Below are positions 12,425-23,949 of a stretch of DNA of 64,000 nt, one piece after another. Under the pieces are notes generated by a model, which did not search any database, was not told the DNA's origin, and was given only the letters and a program-made list of their open reading frames with translations. Source of the stretch: Parasponia andersonii (Eukaryota > Streptophyta > Magnoliopsida > Rosales > Cannabaceae); the NCBI GenBank assembly GCA_002914805.1, contig JXTB01000033.1:1-64000 (forward strand). Reading direction: 5' to 3'. Both the position numbers and the translations under genes were made by a program. Position 1 is the first letter of the stretch. Each line of letters starts with the position of its first letter.

Positions 12425-13219
12425 ATCAGATCTCAAGATGAAGAACTTCAGAAAATCACTGCTTTGTTACTGACTTTTTTAAGAAAGACGATAATATTTG
12501 TAATCTTTCATTTCTCTTTCGTTTTAGGAAATTATCTTTACTATGCACTTTTTTGTTTTTTGTTTTTTTTTGCGTACTTTTGGAATAAGATATATTGTAG
12601 AAATTTTCATCTTTCTTCTTCCTTTTTTTTTGGGAAAAATATTTTAAGTTTTGATTTTGTGGCTGCATCTAGAATCTTTCGGTTGACTGCCTACATACTC
12701 AATGTGGGATCAAGCCTTTCATAGTTCAATGGAACCCAAAATATTTTTTTGTGGGGTAATACGATTTTTTTTTTTATTTTTGTGGGTGTATCTAGTTTTT
12801 TTTTTTTTATTATTCAAATCTCGAAGGAACGAGTGAAACTAAAATAAAATAGAAAGAAGGATATGAGACATCTAGTCAGAGGGGGACATGAACCTAACCT
12901 CTCAAGAACTAAAAACAGAAATAAAACATATAACTAAGCTTCGCAATATAATCATCGTAAACAAAATGAGAAATAAAAGGAGGAGTGGTCCATCACCACG
13001 TAGGATAAATTATGGAAGATGCTCGAGAAGCCAAATAATCAGCAATGCGATTACCCTTACGATAGTTTTATGTCACGATGAGATCCATATGAACAATGTA
13101 TCCTAAGACCCTAACCAAATTAATCTCCAACGAAAATGAACTTTTAAAGAACGAGATAATAACATAAAAACCACATAAACGGAATCACTCTCTAACCAAA
13201 TGTGCTTCCAACCATATTT

Positions 13220-13507
13220 CTAAGCAAAGTCAATCGTATGAATTGCCGCTGTTAACTCAACCTTGAAAGCATAACCCACTCCCAAAGGAATAGATAAATA
13301 ACCACGAACAAAACTACGATATGTCCTAAACACCCCTGAGCATCCAGAAAGACCCGGAGTACTAAAAGCAAAACCATCAATATTGACCTTAATCCATGAA
13401 TGAGGAGGAGACTTCCAGACAACTTCAATAATATTAGTGGCCTTCCGGGGTCTACCTTTAACACAAAGTGCCCTCGAAATCATAAGTTTTGTCACAGAAT
13501 TAAACAT
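13220..13507 (-). pseudogene. LINE RNase H domain remnant
   Basis: The translation contains WIKVNIDGFAF followed by GLSGCSGVFR and, later, AFKVELTAAIHTI. That matches the start of plant LINE-type RNase H, with its first acidic residue in the N-x-D-G position and a Glu in the AE-L-A position. The frame ends before the rest of the domain. It overlaps the zf-RVT frame by a few bases in another frame, which indicates a frameshift between them. Confidence 0.75.
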
Positions 13508-13872
13508 AGTGCTTGAAACCAGAGACTTCGTCTCTCTAATAAAGCGCTATAAGAGAACCAATGTTGAATTAATGAAAGGCTTTTTTTTTTCCCTCGAAAA
13601 GAGCCAAATTCCAAAAATGCCAATAATCCAAAAAAAATAGAAGCTAGAACAATCTTCCAGAAAGAACCAAGTTGAGGACTCAAAGAATAATGTTGAACTT
13701 TATTCCAAAGATCTACCATAGTGCTTTCTAGAGAAATAGGAGTATGAAAGATGGATGACAAAGCTGACCAAGGCTGCTGGGCAAAAAGACAATAAAGGAA
13801 CAAATGTGATAAGTCCTCTATGGAAGAGCGACAGAAGCAACAACAAGATAGGAGATTAAAACCGCGTCTCAT
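13492..13872 (-). pseudogene. LINE zf-RVT (reverse-transcriptase zinc-binding) segment
   Basis: The pattern RGFNLLSCCCFCRSSIEDLSH followed by LFLYC and PWSAL is the Cys/His-rich zf-RVT signature found after plant LINE reverse transcriptases. It sits between the RT pieces and the RNase H, as expected. The reading frame shifts at both ends. Confidence 0.75.
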
Positions 13873-14109
13873 CAGTGAAGCCGTAGTAGGAAAGCGATCA
13901 TATAGAGTTCTCTAAAGGAAAATCGACCTCGAAGGAAGAATAAAAGAAGAACCAATCTGTTTTCCTCAAGAATAATCATTAGTAGAACCATAAATAGAGA
14001 TATAATTATCGGAGCAGATAACTAAACTATCTAGGGTGATGAGGACATGGCAAGCACGAGAGTATGGAATGCGGATCCTATCTAAGTTCACATTGGTCCA
14101 GTTATAAAA

Positions 14110-14850
14110 GCACGTGCAAAAAAATTCCAAAATACTTTAAGCGGACTGATTCAAGGGATTTGGGTTCAGGCATGCACGTGGAGCCCCATTGATGGAGATG
14201 AACGAATTTCTAAGGCCTTAACAAGCTTGATTCAAGATCAAGAAAGTCCATAGGCGCATATGGAAGGGAAATCTGATATGTAAAGACTTGAACACCAAGT
14301 CATAGCTTACTTTCCTATTTTAGTTATTAGTTTCCCAAAACGTTTTATTTGATTCTTTCCTTTTCTTTAGTGGTATGTAATAAGGTTGAAAAATTAAGGG
14401 ATTAAAATCAGATTGCCTTAGGGACGAATTTAGGTTAGCTATTAGGGTTATTTTCCTAATTTCCTTTTCTGATTTTGGGTAAGTTGGCTTAGGCATTTTT
14501 AGGGTGTTTTTTAGACTTAAAATTTTATGGTCCTTGGCCTATATATTGTATACTTTTCATTCAATAAGAGCAGAGTACTAATTCATTAAAAATTAAGAGC
14601 AATTTCTCTTTGGTTCTTTGAGAACTTATTCGAACTTATCAGATTTTTCTGTGGCGTTCATCCCTTGACTTATCAATCGAGTTTTCCATCCTTGATTGTG
14701 GCATCTTCCTTTATACCAAGGTTCACATCTCTTTATAGGTGTTGGGTCGAGGTTTTCCATCCGAATCTAATTGTAGAACGGTCCTAGGCATCATCCTTGT
14801 TTCAGATTTCGTCACAAGTTGGCGGGGTTCGTATCATAGGGAGCCTATCT
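14110..14850 (+). mobile_element. LTR-like insertion inside the LINE
   Basis: LINE homology stops near 14100 and resumes near 14940. Between them is non-coding sequence with a TATA-like CCTATATATTG near 14539, then CATTCAATAAGAGCAGAG and CAATTTCTCTTTGGTTCTTT, a style typical of the R/U5 part of plant LTRs. It ends near GTTGGCGGGGTTCGTATCA, which may be primer-site-like sequence. No target duplication was found, so the borders are approximate. Confidence 0.4.
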
Positions 14851-14941
14851 AAAACAAGATATCCGAACCATCTAAATACACAACTGACTTAATTGTAACT
14901 ATAATGCCCAGAAAGCAAACTTTAAAAGTAGAGGGGAGAGA

Positions 14942-15265
14942 CTAACTTGAGTCTGTCAAAATATCACCAACTACACTCTCCAAAGAAGGATCGAGAACTA
15001 TGGGAGAAGAAATTAAGTCAATCAACGGGGAACCCAACCAATTATCAATCCAAAACTTGGCCTTTAAATGCCTACTCACCAACCAATGAGAGTCTTCGTG
15101 CAAGTCCTTACACAAAGGGTGAAGTCCAGCCCAAATAGAAAATTTAATCTGATATCGAAAATCTCCATTGTCTTTAAAAAAACAAGCACAGAGATAAATG
15201 AATAAATCAGAATCAATAGTCATTATTCTCCAAGCAAACTTTTTAAGAAGGGCTTTGTTAAGCAA
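14942..15265 (-). pseudogene. LINE connector between reverse transcriptase and zf-RVT
   Basis: The 107-residue frame contains LNKALLKKFAWRIM and, later, FWIDNWLGSPLIDL, matching the conserved linker of plant LINE ORF2 (LL-KW-WR ... FW-DNWLG-PL). It has no independent function and marks the continuation of ORF2 on the far side of the inserted LTR-like sequence. Confidence 0.75.
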
Positions 15266-15485
15266 CCTTGCTAGTGAAAGAAAATGATAAACCCATCCAA
15301 CAACGAAATCTAGCTAACAAATTGTCCATCTAGTGAATCAACCACCTTTGTTGAGGAACCCCTACAAACAAAAGAACTCCTAAGTAATGCAATGACTCTC
15401 CATCTCGCTTCATCCCACAAATAGAAAGCAAATCCCTGATTCTCGCAGAGGAGATACCCTTACCAAAGTAGATATATAATTTCTC

Positions 15486-15818
15486 TCAATTAACCATTTG
15501 TCCCGAAAGAAACCCATACAACTCAAAGGTCGAGTGAATAACTCTCATATTCTTAGGGGAAATTCTACAGAAAATAAGCACATAATTCGCATATAAAAAG
15601 GGAGTAAGAGCACTCTTACCCCGAGGTGGCGAGATAGAATCAATAGCTTTTGAGTTGAATAAATGAGCTAAGTAACGACTTAAAAGGTCCTCAGCCAAGC
15701 AAAAAAATGAAGGAGAAAGAGGATCACCTTGCCTGACTTCTCTAGAGCAAGGAAAAAAAAAACCATTTAGAGTCCCATCAAAAAGCACAGAGATGTGAGC
15801 CAAATAAAAAATATTCAA
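15486..15818 (-). pseudogene. LINE reverse transcriptase, palm part with a damaged active site
   Basis: The translation has VRQGDPLSP, the LINE RT motif preceding the catalytic palm, then SALTPFLYANYVLIFC where active elements carry YADD. Both catalytic aspartates are replaced (Y-A-N-Y). LSGQMVN follows, as in the family. This part of the element cannot encode an active polymerase even without its frameshifts. Confidence 0.85.
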
Positions 15819-15978
15819 AATCTAATCGATGAAGGTATCTGAAAAACTGAAGGACCGAAGAACCTCCAGAACAAAAAACCAACAATAGAGTCAAAAGCCT
15901 TACAAATGTCAATCTTTAAAGCAACATGACCACCGAAAGCCGAGTTGCCTAAGGAGTTGTAACATTTTGAGGCTCCTA

Positions 15979-16518
15979 TTATACAATTGTCCACTTGTCT
16001 ACCTTAGACAAAACCAAATTGATTCGAAAAGATGATTCAAGAACTAATAGGACCCAATCTGATAGCAAGGATTTTAGTGATAACTTTGAAAAAAAATTCC
16101 CCAAAGTTATAGGATGAAACTGCTTCATTTTATTTGCCTCATTGATCTTTAGAATAAGAACCATAAAATTTGAATTAGCATTAGGGAATATCTTACTAGT
16201 GAGCATGAACTCCTGAACTATTGAAACAAAATCGTCACCTACAATAGACCAACAAAAGCGGAAAAATTTTCCAGTATATCCATTCGGTCCTGACATACTA
16301 GAACGGCCTATATCTAAAATAGTATTTCTAATTTCTTGCTCAAGCGAAAGGCGTGATAAAGCAGTATTATCCAATGGGGTAACCAAACAGGGAACGAGTT
16401 CACGAATAATTGAAAGATCACCTGAATAATGAGGTGGCTCAAAGAATAAGGAGGCGTAATAATCAACAACATGACCAACAATACGAACTGAATCACTCAC
16501 AATCTCATCATTAATCAC
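15979..16518 (-). pseudogene. LINE reverse transcriptase, N-terminal (fingers) part
   Basis: A 179-residue frame with GRSSMSGPNGYTGKFFRFCW, close to the SAPGPDG-F-FF--CW block of plant L1 reverse transcriptases, then FHPITLGNFFSKL, matching the -RPISL-N--YK- block. It joins the 15486-15818 palm segment after a break of about 160 bases with stops. Confidence 0.85.
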
Positions 16519-17037
16519 CAGAGAAGATAAAGTCTAGTTGGCTTAACGTCTTTTAAGATTCGCATGATAAAATGAAGTATTCTAATCCCATTCTTTTAGC
16601 CATTTGATTCGACACTTGTCTTTCATAAAAGAATCTTTCAAGTTTAAGGCATTATCAAGGGTGGCCAAAGCATTTGTCTCTTCTTGAAAAAGCTCCTTAG
16701 AAAAACTCGTAGCTTGCAACCTATTCTGAATCTTTGTAACCCTATCAGTACTTTATTAACTTTGGAAGACAAATCTCCAAAAACCTCCTAATTCCAAGTA
16801 TGAAGAGAAGTCCTAAAAAGCTTAAGTTTCTTGAAGAGACGAGAAATAGGACGACCAGAAACCAGAAAAGACTAAATACCATAAACTAAGTCCAAAAAAA
16901 TGGGGTCCTCAACCCAAACATTCAGGAAATGAAAGGATCGAGGGTAAGAAAATCTCGAATCTCTCTCTAATAGAAAGAAAGGATACTGATCAGAGCTGAG
17001 CCGAGACAAATTATTACAAGATAGAGAAGATCAAAGA

Positions 17038-17600
17038 TCAACAAACCCAGTAGAACACAAGGCCCTGTCCAAACGAGGAGAGTACAAGACCTCTCGCTCT
17101 CTTGCCAACTTTAGTGTAAAATGCCCCTTTAATATCCAAATCAACTAAAGAAGAGGTAGCCAAAAAACTAGTAAATTCAAAGCAAGAAGTAGAGTATGTA
17201 GTACAAATAGTCTCGTGAGAGCCCAAATCAACATTAAAATCACATATAACACACCAAATAGGGGTGGGCATGTCCAAAAGAGAGCTTCATAAATCCCTCC
17301 TGGAAGAATAAGATGAAGCACCATAGACAAAGAAGTATCGAATCGTTACCAAACCCACCACAACATCAAGAAAGGCATATTAATTGTGGTTACAAAAGAC
17401 AACAAGCCTTTGAAGTCTAATTGAAACAAAGATCCAAATAGTTGGAGTTTCTACTTCATTAGTACATACCAAAGTCAACCCAAAAGGAATCAGACATAGC
17501 ATCAAAAGAAAAAAGATATCAAGTATATGACGAAAACAAAAATCTGTAAGAACGACTTGGGTATTCATGTTAGAAATACGTCTACAATTCTAGAAGATTA
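17038..17600 (-). pseudogene. LINE apurinic-type endonuclease domain remnant
   Basis: Two frames together resemble the N-terminal endonuclease of plant LINE ORF2. The first (17568-17380) has NTQVVLTDFCFRH and an ILDIFF block after a broken WNCRG-like start. The second (17277-17038) has PIWCVICDFNVDLGSHE, where the catalytic GDFN is written CDFN, followed by the SLVDLDIKGAFYT block. Confidence 0.75.
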
Positions 17601-18239
17601 TCTTTGTTTAGAAACAAGTCGTTAAGCACTTAACCCGAAGAGGTAACACCCAAATTAATGATCTTGCCCTTCTAGAAGAGGGAAACTCCTTTCCTTATTA
17701 CTTCCCTGTCCCTTTTGTTGAAAACCAGCTTTGGAACCAAATCAGTCGTCTTATTAAAGAGGATATCAGGATAGTCTAGACGAACCGTTTGATCAACAAC
17801 AGGCGCATCAACATTGTCACCAAGGATTTCGGGGATCACTCACTGTTTTTAGCTTCAAAGGAAATTACATCAACGATGGAGTCTCCAATTTTTTTAGCCT
17901 AATCCATCTCAAATCCCTCTGAGTTGATGTCTTAGAATACTCGAAAGGGACTTCCTCGCTGCCACCCGTTCTCGCTGCCACCTTTTTTCGGAGACTCGCT
18001 GTTGCGAACTCAGTCACGAAGTCCAGCTGAGCTGCATAGAACTTGATTGAGTTGAGTTGCCGTAGTCGTCATCGTTGGACTAGAACTCTGGCAGCCATTG
18101 ACGATGCTTGACCCAATCAACTCCTCTAACCATTGACGAGCTCCAGCCATGGATGGAGCTTGAAGCTGACCTAATTAGATTCCTCCTCTGACTTCGACGA
18201 GCTCCAGTAATTAATGAGCTCCACTCAATCTATAACAAT

Positions 18240-18800
18240 ATAAGCTTGTATATATTTAAGTATTTCCAGCTCTGCAGTACAACAGGACTCTTTAACTCTC
18301 TTATCAATATAAGAGCAGAGATCTTGATTGTTGTGGTTCCCAATCCTGACATCTTTGGTACAATCGCCTGAACTTGGTATTGCCCACCACCTGTTCGACG
18401 AAAGTCTCAATTAGACTTTGTGACTGTGTTTTGGTGGCAGAGCCAGGATCTTTGGGTATTCCATATGTAATTGATCGGTGATCAAGTTGGCTAGAATGGG
18501 TATTTGACAGTGATTTATAACATGTACGTCCTTTCCATTCCCTCAATAAATGTCAATCGTCTTTGCATTATTAACTATGAACCCTAACCAAAACAAAGTA
18601 GATCTACCATTGGCATCAAGTAATTTCTTAAGCCAATAATCAAATCAGAATGTTCTGGCGCATTAAATTGATCATGCTTTTTACATTTGGGACAATGAAC
18701 GTGAAAGTTCAAAAGTATCATTAGAAATGGGTTCCACACGCTTCTTAAAGGAATTACGAGAGGCAGACATAGTATCTTAAAAAACTCTATTAACATAAAA
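18240..18800 (-). pseudogene. Unrecognised broken coding remnant
   Basis: On the minus strand one frame can be read for about 180 codons from an ATG near 18770, with several in-frame stops. The segments SDYW/FDYWLKKLLDANGRST-like, HVINHCQIPILANLI and DLCSYIDKRVKESCC are non-repetitive and protein-like. I do not recognise the family. Its position next to ACGACA-rich sequence suggests it belongs to a DNA transposon, but no transposase motif is visible. Confidence 0.3.
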
Positions 18801-18835
18801 ACCACAATATTCTAATAAGCTACAGTATTTAAATG

Positions 18836-19725
18836 AAAACGACAGCATATAACATAAACAAGGGATACCGCGAGTCTGCGGCAGTACATTTCAAACGACA
18901 TTCTTTAGAAAAAACGACTACATTCTTACCGAGATAGTTATGGAAAGCAGGAACAGCAAGATGTCAACTGTCAAGATCTATATGAACCAACGAAATATTT
19001 AGGAAAAATGATCGTATAAATAGATTACAGACAACACGATCTACTATAAACGAAAACGAAACGACTCCAACACTATATTAAACTGATAACGTTCCAATTG
19101 AACGACAATTTGTCTCATAAACAACCAAAATGGACAAACGACAACATATCTCATAGAGGACAAATGTTACTTTGGTTATAGAAACAAGAAATAATATCAT
19201 TTTTATACTTTGTATGTTGACATTTTGTTCAATTTATACTTTGTGTTTTGGTTATTATCAACATTGACCCTTAAATTTAAACTCTATTATAAATTTATAT
19301 CATAACACCAATTTAAAATAATTAATTTTTAATTTAAAATTTTTAAATAGCATATTGGTAAATATATTGCTCTAAATTAGTGTCAGAATATAAATTTATA
19401 GTAGATTTCAAATCCAAAAATCGATATGAATAATAACTAAAATACAAAATATAATTTGAACAAAATATCATAATATAAAGTATAAAAATGATATTAACCC
19501 ATAAACAACAACAACGAGCTAAAAACCAACAAAATAAACTTGAAACGACAATAATTATGCGAAGGACAGTATTCATTAATGTGTAAATAATAAAACTATG
19601 TAAAGACCAAATTTTAGACGACAACATCTGTTACAATAACGGCCGTCGTCGTGAAAATTAATGACAAACACCAAAAAAGAATATTTCCAAGAAACAATAG
19701 CAACAGACAGATGACAAATTTATAA
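18836..19725. repeat. ACGACA-rich region, left side of a probable DNA-transposon relic
   Basis: The short motif ACGACA/ACGACT recurs irregularly here (for example near 18840, 18895, 18914, 19055, 19101, 19140, 19545 and 19617), often as AAACGACAA. Arrays of short motifs near the ends are typical of CACTA/EnSpm elements. No CACTA terminal repeat was found, so the class is inferred. Confidence 0.4.
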
Positions 19726-19733
19726 GAATTAAT

Positions 19734-20631
19734 AGCACCATTGATCTCCAACCAATTACTATTTTATTTTATCTATCCTCAATTTTTTTTTATGTTATTT
19801 AAGTATTAAACGTTTCTCTTTTTAACATTATTGGTCATTTTGGCATATTTTATCTAAGATTCCGTTAAATTTCATTTGAATGAGAGAAATTTCGCATAAT
19901 TGATCTTGATTTTTCAATTGTTTAATAATTTGGTCACTATTTTTTTATTCATATTTCTGATTAATAATATTGCATCTGACAACCTTTCAAAAAATTAAAA
20001 TTCTAAAAAATTAATTTTTTTGAAAAATTGACAGATACAATTACATAAACAAATGAACATTTAATAAAAAACTATAAAACTTTTCAAGCATATTTGCTAT
20101 AAATAATTAATTAATTTTTTAGAATAATCATTCATAATTACATGAATATTTAATAAATATAGTAAATTTTCAGTCAAATTTGATTAGTGTAAAAACGTGT
20201 ATGTGAAATTTTATTAGTTGTAAAAAAGGTAAGATAATTATTTTTTGTTCATAAAGTAACTATAGTTTGACATAAACTAAGATTTATTAGTAAATTTTTT
20301 TTTGTCTTTTTGAATTTGGTATTTAAATGAATTGTTTGTTTTATATCCGTCTTTAAATTTTAATTTTCTGAAAGATTGGCAGATACAATACTGTTAATCG
20401 GAAATATGAATACAAAAATAAAAATTAGGGACTAAATTGTTAAACAATTGAAAAATCGAGATTAACGGTGTAAATTTTCTCTCATATAAATAAATTTTAA
20501 CAAAATCTTAGATGAAATATGCCAAAAGAACCAATAGTGTCAAAAAAAATATTTAGTACTTAAATGCCACAAAAAATAAGTTAAGGACCAATATGCTAAA
20601 GTAGTAATAGATTGGAGACCAACGGTGCCAT
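19734..20631. mobile_element. Foldback element with long inverted arms
   Basis: The left arm, about 19734-20000, matches the reverse complement of the right arm, about 20370-20631, through most of its length. Shared ordered blocks include GATTTTTCAATTGTTTAA, GTTAAA(A/T)TT(C/T)ATTT and TTTGGCATATTT. A spacer of about 370 bp separates the arms. The outermost bases read AGCACCATTGATCTCC on the left and, inverted, GGCACCGTTGGTCTCC on the right. No protein is encoded. It is consistent with a non-autonomous foldback or MITE. A target duplication is not obvious. Confidence 0.75.
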
Positions 20632-20699
20632 AAACCCAATTTATAATAAATAAGAATGGCAAATGATATAATGTAAGGGCTTTTTTTTTTATAGGACAA

Positions 20700-21000
20700 A
20701 ATATACATAGAAAAACAAGTCAACAACAGATCTTGCCAAAGCTAAACCCATGGAGTTCATAAACGACATCTTACAAACAATAATTTTTTTTTTTTTTAAA
20801 AGGCATATAACGTAAACGACAAAAGTATTTCTCCAATACGACACAAAATTCGAAAAACAACAATAGTATGGCTATTGATTAAAACATAAATAATAGAATT
20901 AATTAAAAAAAAAATCTTCGAAAACGACGAAATACCTTATCAACAACAACATCACGTCGTCTGTGAAACGACAACGTCTCTTATTACAAGGCCAAAAAAA
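20700..21000. repeat. ACGACA-rich region, right side
   Basis: The same motif recurs to the right of the foldback (near 20763, 20815, 20838, 20925 and 20970), including CACGTCGTCTGTG and AAACGACAACGTCTC. Finding it on both sides suggests the foldback landed inside an older element. Confidence 0.4.
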
Positions 21001-22000
21001 AAAAAGAGAGAAAATTAAAAAGAAAAAAGTTAATTTCCACTAATAATCCTCATAAATACGAAAATATTTAAATTGGATTTTCAAGTACTGAAGTGGTAAT
21101 ATATCATAATTCAGGGGCATTTATGGAATCATATATTTTAAATTTTTTTCTCTCTTTGATAATTTAGAGTTAAAAAGAAAAGATTGAGTTTACTGTTATC
21201 CTCTTATTTTCTTTTCCAACTCTTTTCAAAAATCACACCTTATTAAAATTTGAAACTTTACATTTTTCTTTTCACGCCCACTTTAATTCCTAAAATATCC
21301 ATTCAAATGTCTCAAAAAAAAAATATAATTATCACCTACATAACACTCCAAAATCCCACAATTTAACAACCATTTTCTTAAATTAAAAAAAAAAAAAAAG
21401 ACGATAATTCTTCTTAAAACGAGGGGCAATCCAATGCAGATCACATGATGTTATCCTAATATAAGTCACCTAAGAAGGGGCTGAAATGAGTTTTAAAAGC
21501 TTTTTGAAAACTTTTTAAACTTATAAGAACTAGTAACAACAATTTTCAATTTAGTTGAGTAAAACAAGATACAATAATCACAATACGTCTGCAAGAAAAT
21601 AAAGAGAAAGGTTTGGAGAGATTGCTCATCACAAAGGTAATTGATAGAATGTATTCGAAAATTAATTTTGAGTAATTGAAGGTTTTGACCCTTAGAAAGT
21701 TGTTAGATATCAATATAATTTGGTGCAAAAATATTTAATACTTTTAAACAAGGCTCCGTATATAAATATCCATCAAAACTCCTGTTTATAATTGTTATTA
21801 TGCTCTATGGCAGAATTCCGGTCTACCATTTTTGGAGCTTTACTTCCTGTTAGGAGCAACAATGGCTATACTTGGCTAGCTAAAGAAATTCGGTGGACCA
21901 AATTTTGATCAAAGGCAATTTCCTGGTTCTTGGTCTCATTTTTCAGTTATTTTCAATACTATTACCTTTTAAGACTTTTGTAATCACTTTCAGTTATTTT
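21000..22000. other. Intergenic, no gene recognised
   Basis: AT-rich sequence with homopolymer runs (21387-21400 poly-A and others). No supported gene or repeat pair was found. Confidence 0.5.
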
Positions 22001-22005
22001 CAAAA

Positions 22006-22767
22006 GGTGTTATGATTATTTGAGAGTATGATATATGTTGTGCGGTCTAAAATCCTAAGGTCGCATAAGGATTATATGCGACCTCTTCCGTGATAGTTAT
22101 ATGCGACCTCCTCCGTGATGGTTATATGCAACCTTTTTCACAGGTTTTGTGCGACCTTTTCCGTGCAGTTTGCCTTGACAAACAGGAAACCTATAAGGAG
22201 AAGGAAACACGTAAATGCCATAGAGGAAACCTACAAGAAGAGGGAGACAAGTAAACGCTATGGAAGAAACCTACAAGGAAAGGGGAACTGAAGATTCCTA
22301 TTTATGATTAACTGGTTATCCGTTTTGAATAGTTATCCAATTATTTTTGTTACCCAATTGTATAGTTACCCGTTTATACAATTAGGATCCTAGAGACATA
22401 AGGAACCTAGGGGCATAAGGTTACCTTTATCTATATAAAGGGGGCTCTATGTTCCGAAGAAGAATAAGTCACAGAGCATAGAAGTCAGAGCAAATTCAAG
22501 CTTAGAGTATTCCAAACTTTGGATAGTCTAAGTCTTTAGTATTCTTCAATAGCTTTTCAATCTTTCCGATTTCCAAACGAGATTGTAACCTTGAGTGTTC
22601 ATTATTATAGTGAGAAAACAGTGGACGTAGGCTCATCTTTTTCGGGGCTGAACTACTATAAATCCTTCTCTCCTTATTTGCTTTGATTATTATTTTCAAT
22701 TCACACAAGCCACGTCTCTTGATTTTTTTTTTATAAATTTATTGTTGATAAAACATCCGTCAACAAT
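22006..22767 (+). mobile_element. Candidate solo LTR
   Basis: The block could run from TGTTATGATT to a terminal ...CCGTCAACA, which gives a TG...CA frame. It holds a TATA-like ATCTATATAAAGG near 22430 followed by ordinary transcript-like sequence, matching a U3-R-U5 layout. The U3-like part has short tandem motifs: TATATGCGACCTC at 22074 and 22106 (with degenerate forms further on) and GAAACCTA(T/C)AAG(G/A)AG at about 22188 and 22225. No second LTR or target duplication was found. Confidence 0.45.
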
Positions 22768-23038
22768 ATATGTTTTTAAATAATTTAAATAAAATAATAA
22801 TTTTAAGTTTCAGATTGTTTAAAAAAAAAATTCAAAAAATACGAGTCAATACAAAGAGAATCAATGCGCAATGAAATTTATCAAATATAAAACTAAAAAT
22901 TAAAATATCCCATATCTAGATTATCTTGTTTCTCCATCCTTGATTTTGGTTCTTTAAACTTGTCTGTGTATACTGTCTTGAAAATCTCCCTCTCTTTAGT
23001 CAAATATATCAAAATTTATCTATGCAACTATAGACTCG

Positions 23039-23395
23039 TGTGAAATATTTGTATTTAAATTAAATATTTATCTTCAAAATAAAAATGAATGAGACTAAAA
23101 TCATATAGGTCAACTTATGGAATGTCTCAAATAGTGTAATATCAATCTACTAAACACCCTTATTAAAATGTTAGTATTTATAATCTATTATGCGAGATGA
23201 GACTCAAGTGTGGATGTTCATGTGAAACATCAATATTCAAATCAAATATTTATCTTCAAAATAAAAGTGAAATAGGTCAACACATGGAATATCTCAAAGA
23301 GTGTAATATCAATCTGCTAAATACCCCTATTAAGATATTAGAATCTATTATGCGAGATGAGACCCAAGTGTGGATGTCCATTCCCCATACCTGCA
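23039..23395. repeat. Tandem duplication, about 2 x 180 bp
   Basis: TGTGAAA(T/C)AT starts at 23039 and 23221, and both copies continue through TTTATCTTCAAAATAAAA and GTGTAATATCAATCT to TATTATGCGAGATGAGAC. The copies differ by small indels, including a short stretch present only in the first. An open frame at 23197-23451 falls in this repeat and is not a gene. Confidence 0.85.
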
Positions 23396-23804
23396 AAGTT
23401 GCAATTAATAAATGTTGTACAATGGTGGAGGTGCCCGGATGGTCCTATTAAAGAGCTAACAAATGACATTGTAGATGCCTGTTCTAAATTTCTCTTCAGC
23501 TAAGAAAAGAAAAAACTCATGTAGTAATTAATTAGAATTATATGGACAGGATGAAAATGAGTATGCCTATATTAATAGATAAATACCATCTTTATATCTT
23601 GATTTCCCATTTTCACTATACTTTTCACTCCCACCTTTTTTTTCCATCTCCCTTAATTTTCTTCCAACAAAACATAGTTAAATATCACACTTATTCCCTG
23701 AGTTCTTAAAAAACAAAACAAGAAAATATTCCCCAATTTTGCAAATCACACAAAAAAATATAAATTCTCATGCTTCTAGTCAAACTCATAATGTGAGATG
23801 ACTT

Positions 23805-23945
23805 ATATACCCTTTAGTTAATAATCTGATCAAATTTGGGGTTGTTGAAATTATACATTAATGCTATATTTGCCTTTTATACTCTTTAGTTAATTATCTA
23901 GTCAAATTTAAGGCTGTTGAAATTATACATTAATGCTATGTTTGA
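23805..23945. repeat. Tandem duplication, 2 x 72 bp
   Basis: CTTTAGTTAAT followed by GTTGAAATTATACATTAATG occurs twice with a spacing of 72 bases. The copies differ at a few positions. Confidence 0.8.
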
Positions 23946-23949
23946 TAGA

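Larger units (their letters stand above)
12797..17600 (-). mobile_element. Degenerate LINE (L1-like non-LTR retrotransposon)
   Basis: On the minus strand, from 5' to 3', the order is endonuclease (about 17600-17038), reverse transcriptase (16518-15486), connector (15265-14942), zf-RVT zinc-binding segment (13872-13492) and RNase H (13507-13220). That is the standard layout of plant L1-type ORF2. The poly-T run near 12797-12812 on the plus strand would be its 3' poly-A tail. Many stops and frameshifts separate the pieces, so it is inactive. About 0.75 kb of unrelated sequence interrupts it near 14110-14850. The 5' limit is uncertain; an ORF1 gag-like region is not recognisable. Confidence 0.85.

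Noticed and set aside
22070-22170. Short regularly spaced repeats taken as a CRISPR-like array
   Set aside because: Only two good copies of about 32 bp with little or no spacer, in plant DNA within an LTR-like block.
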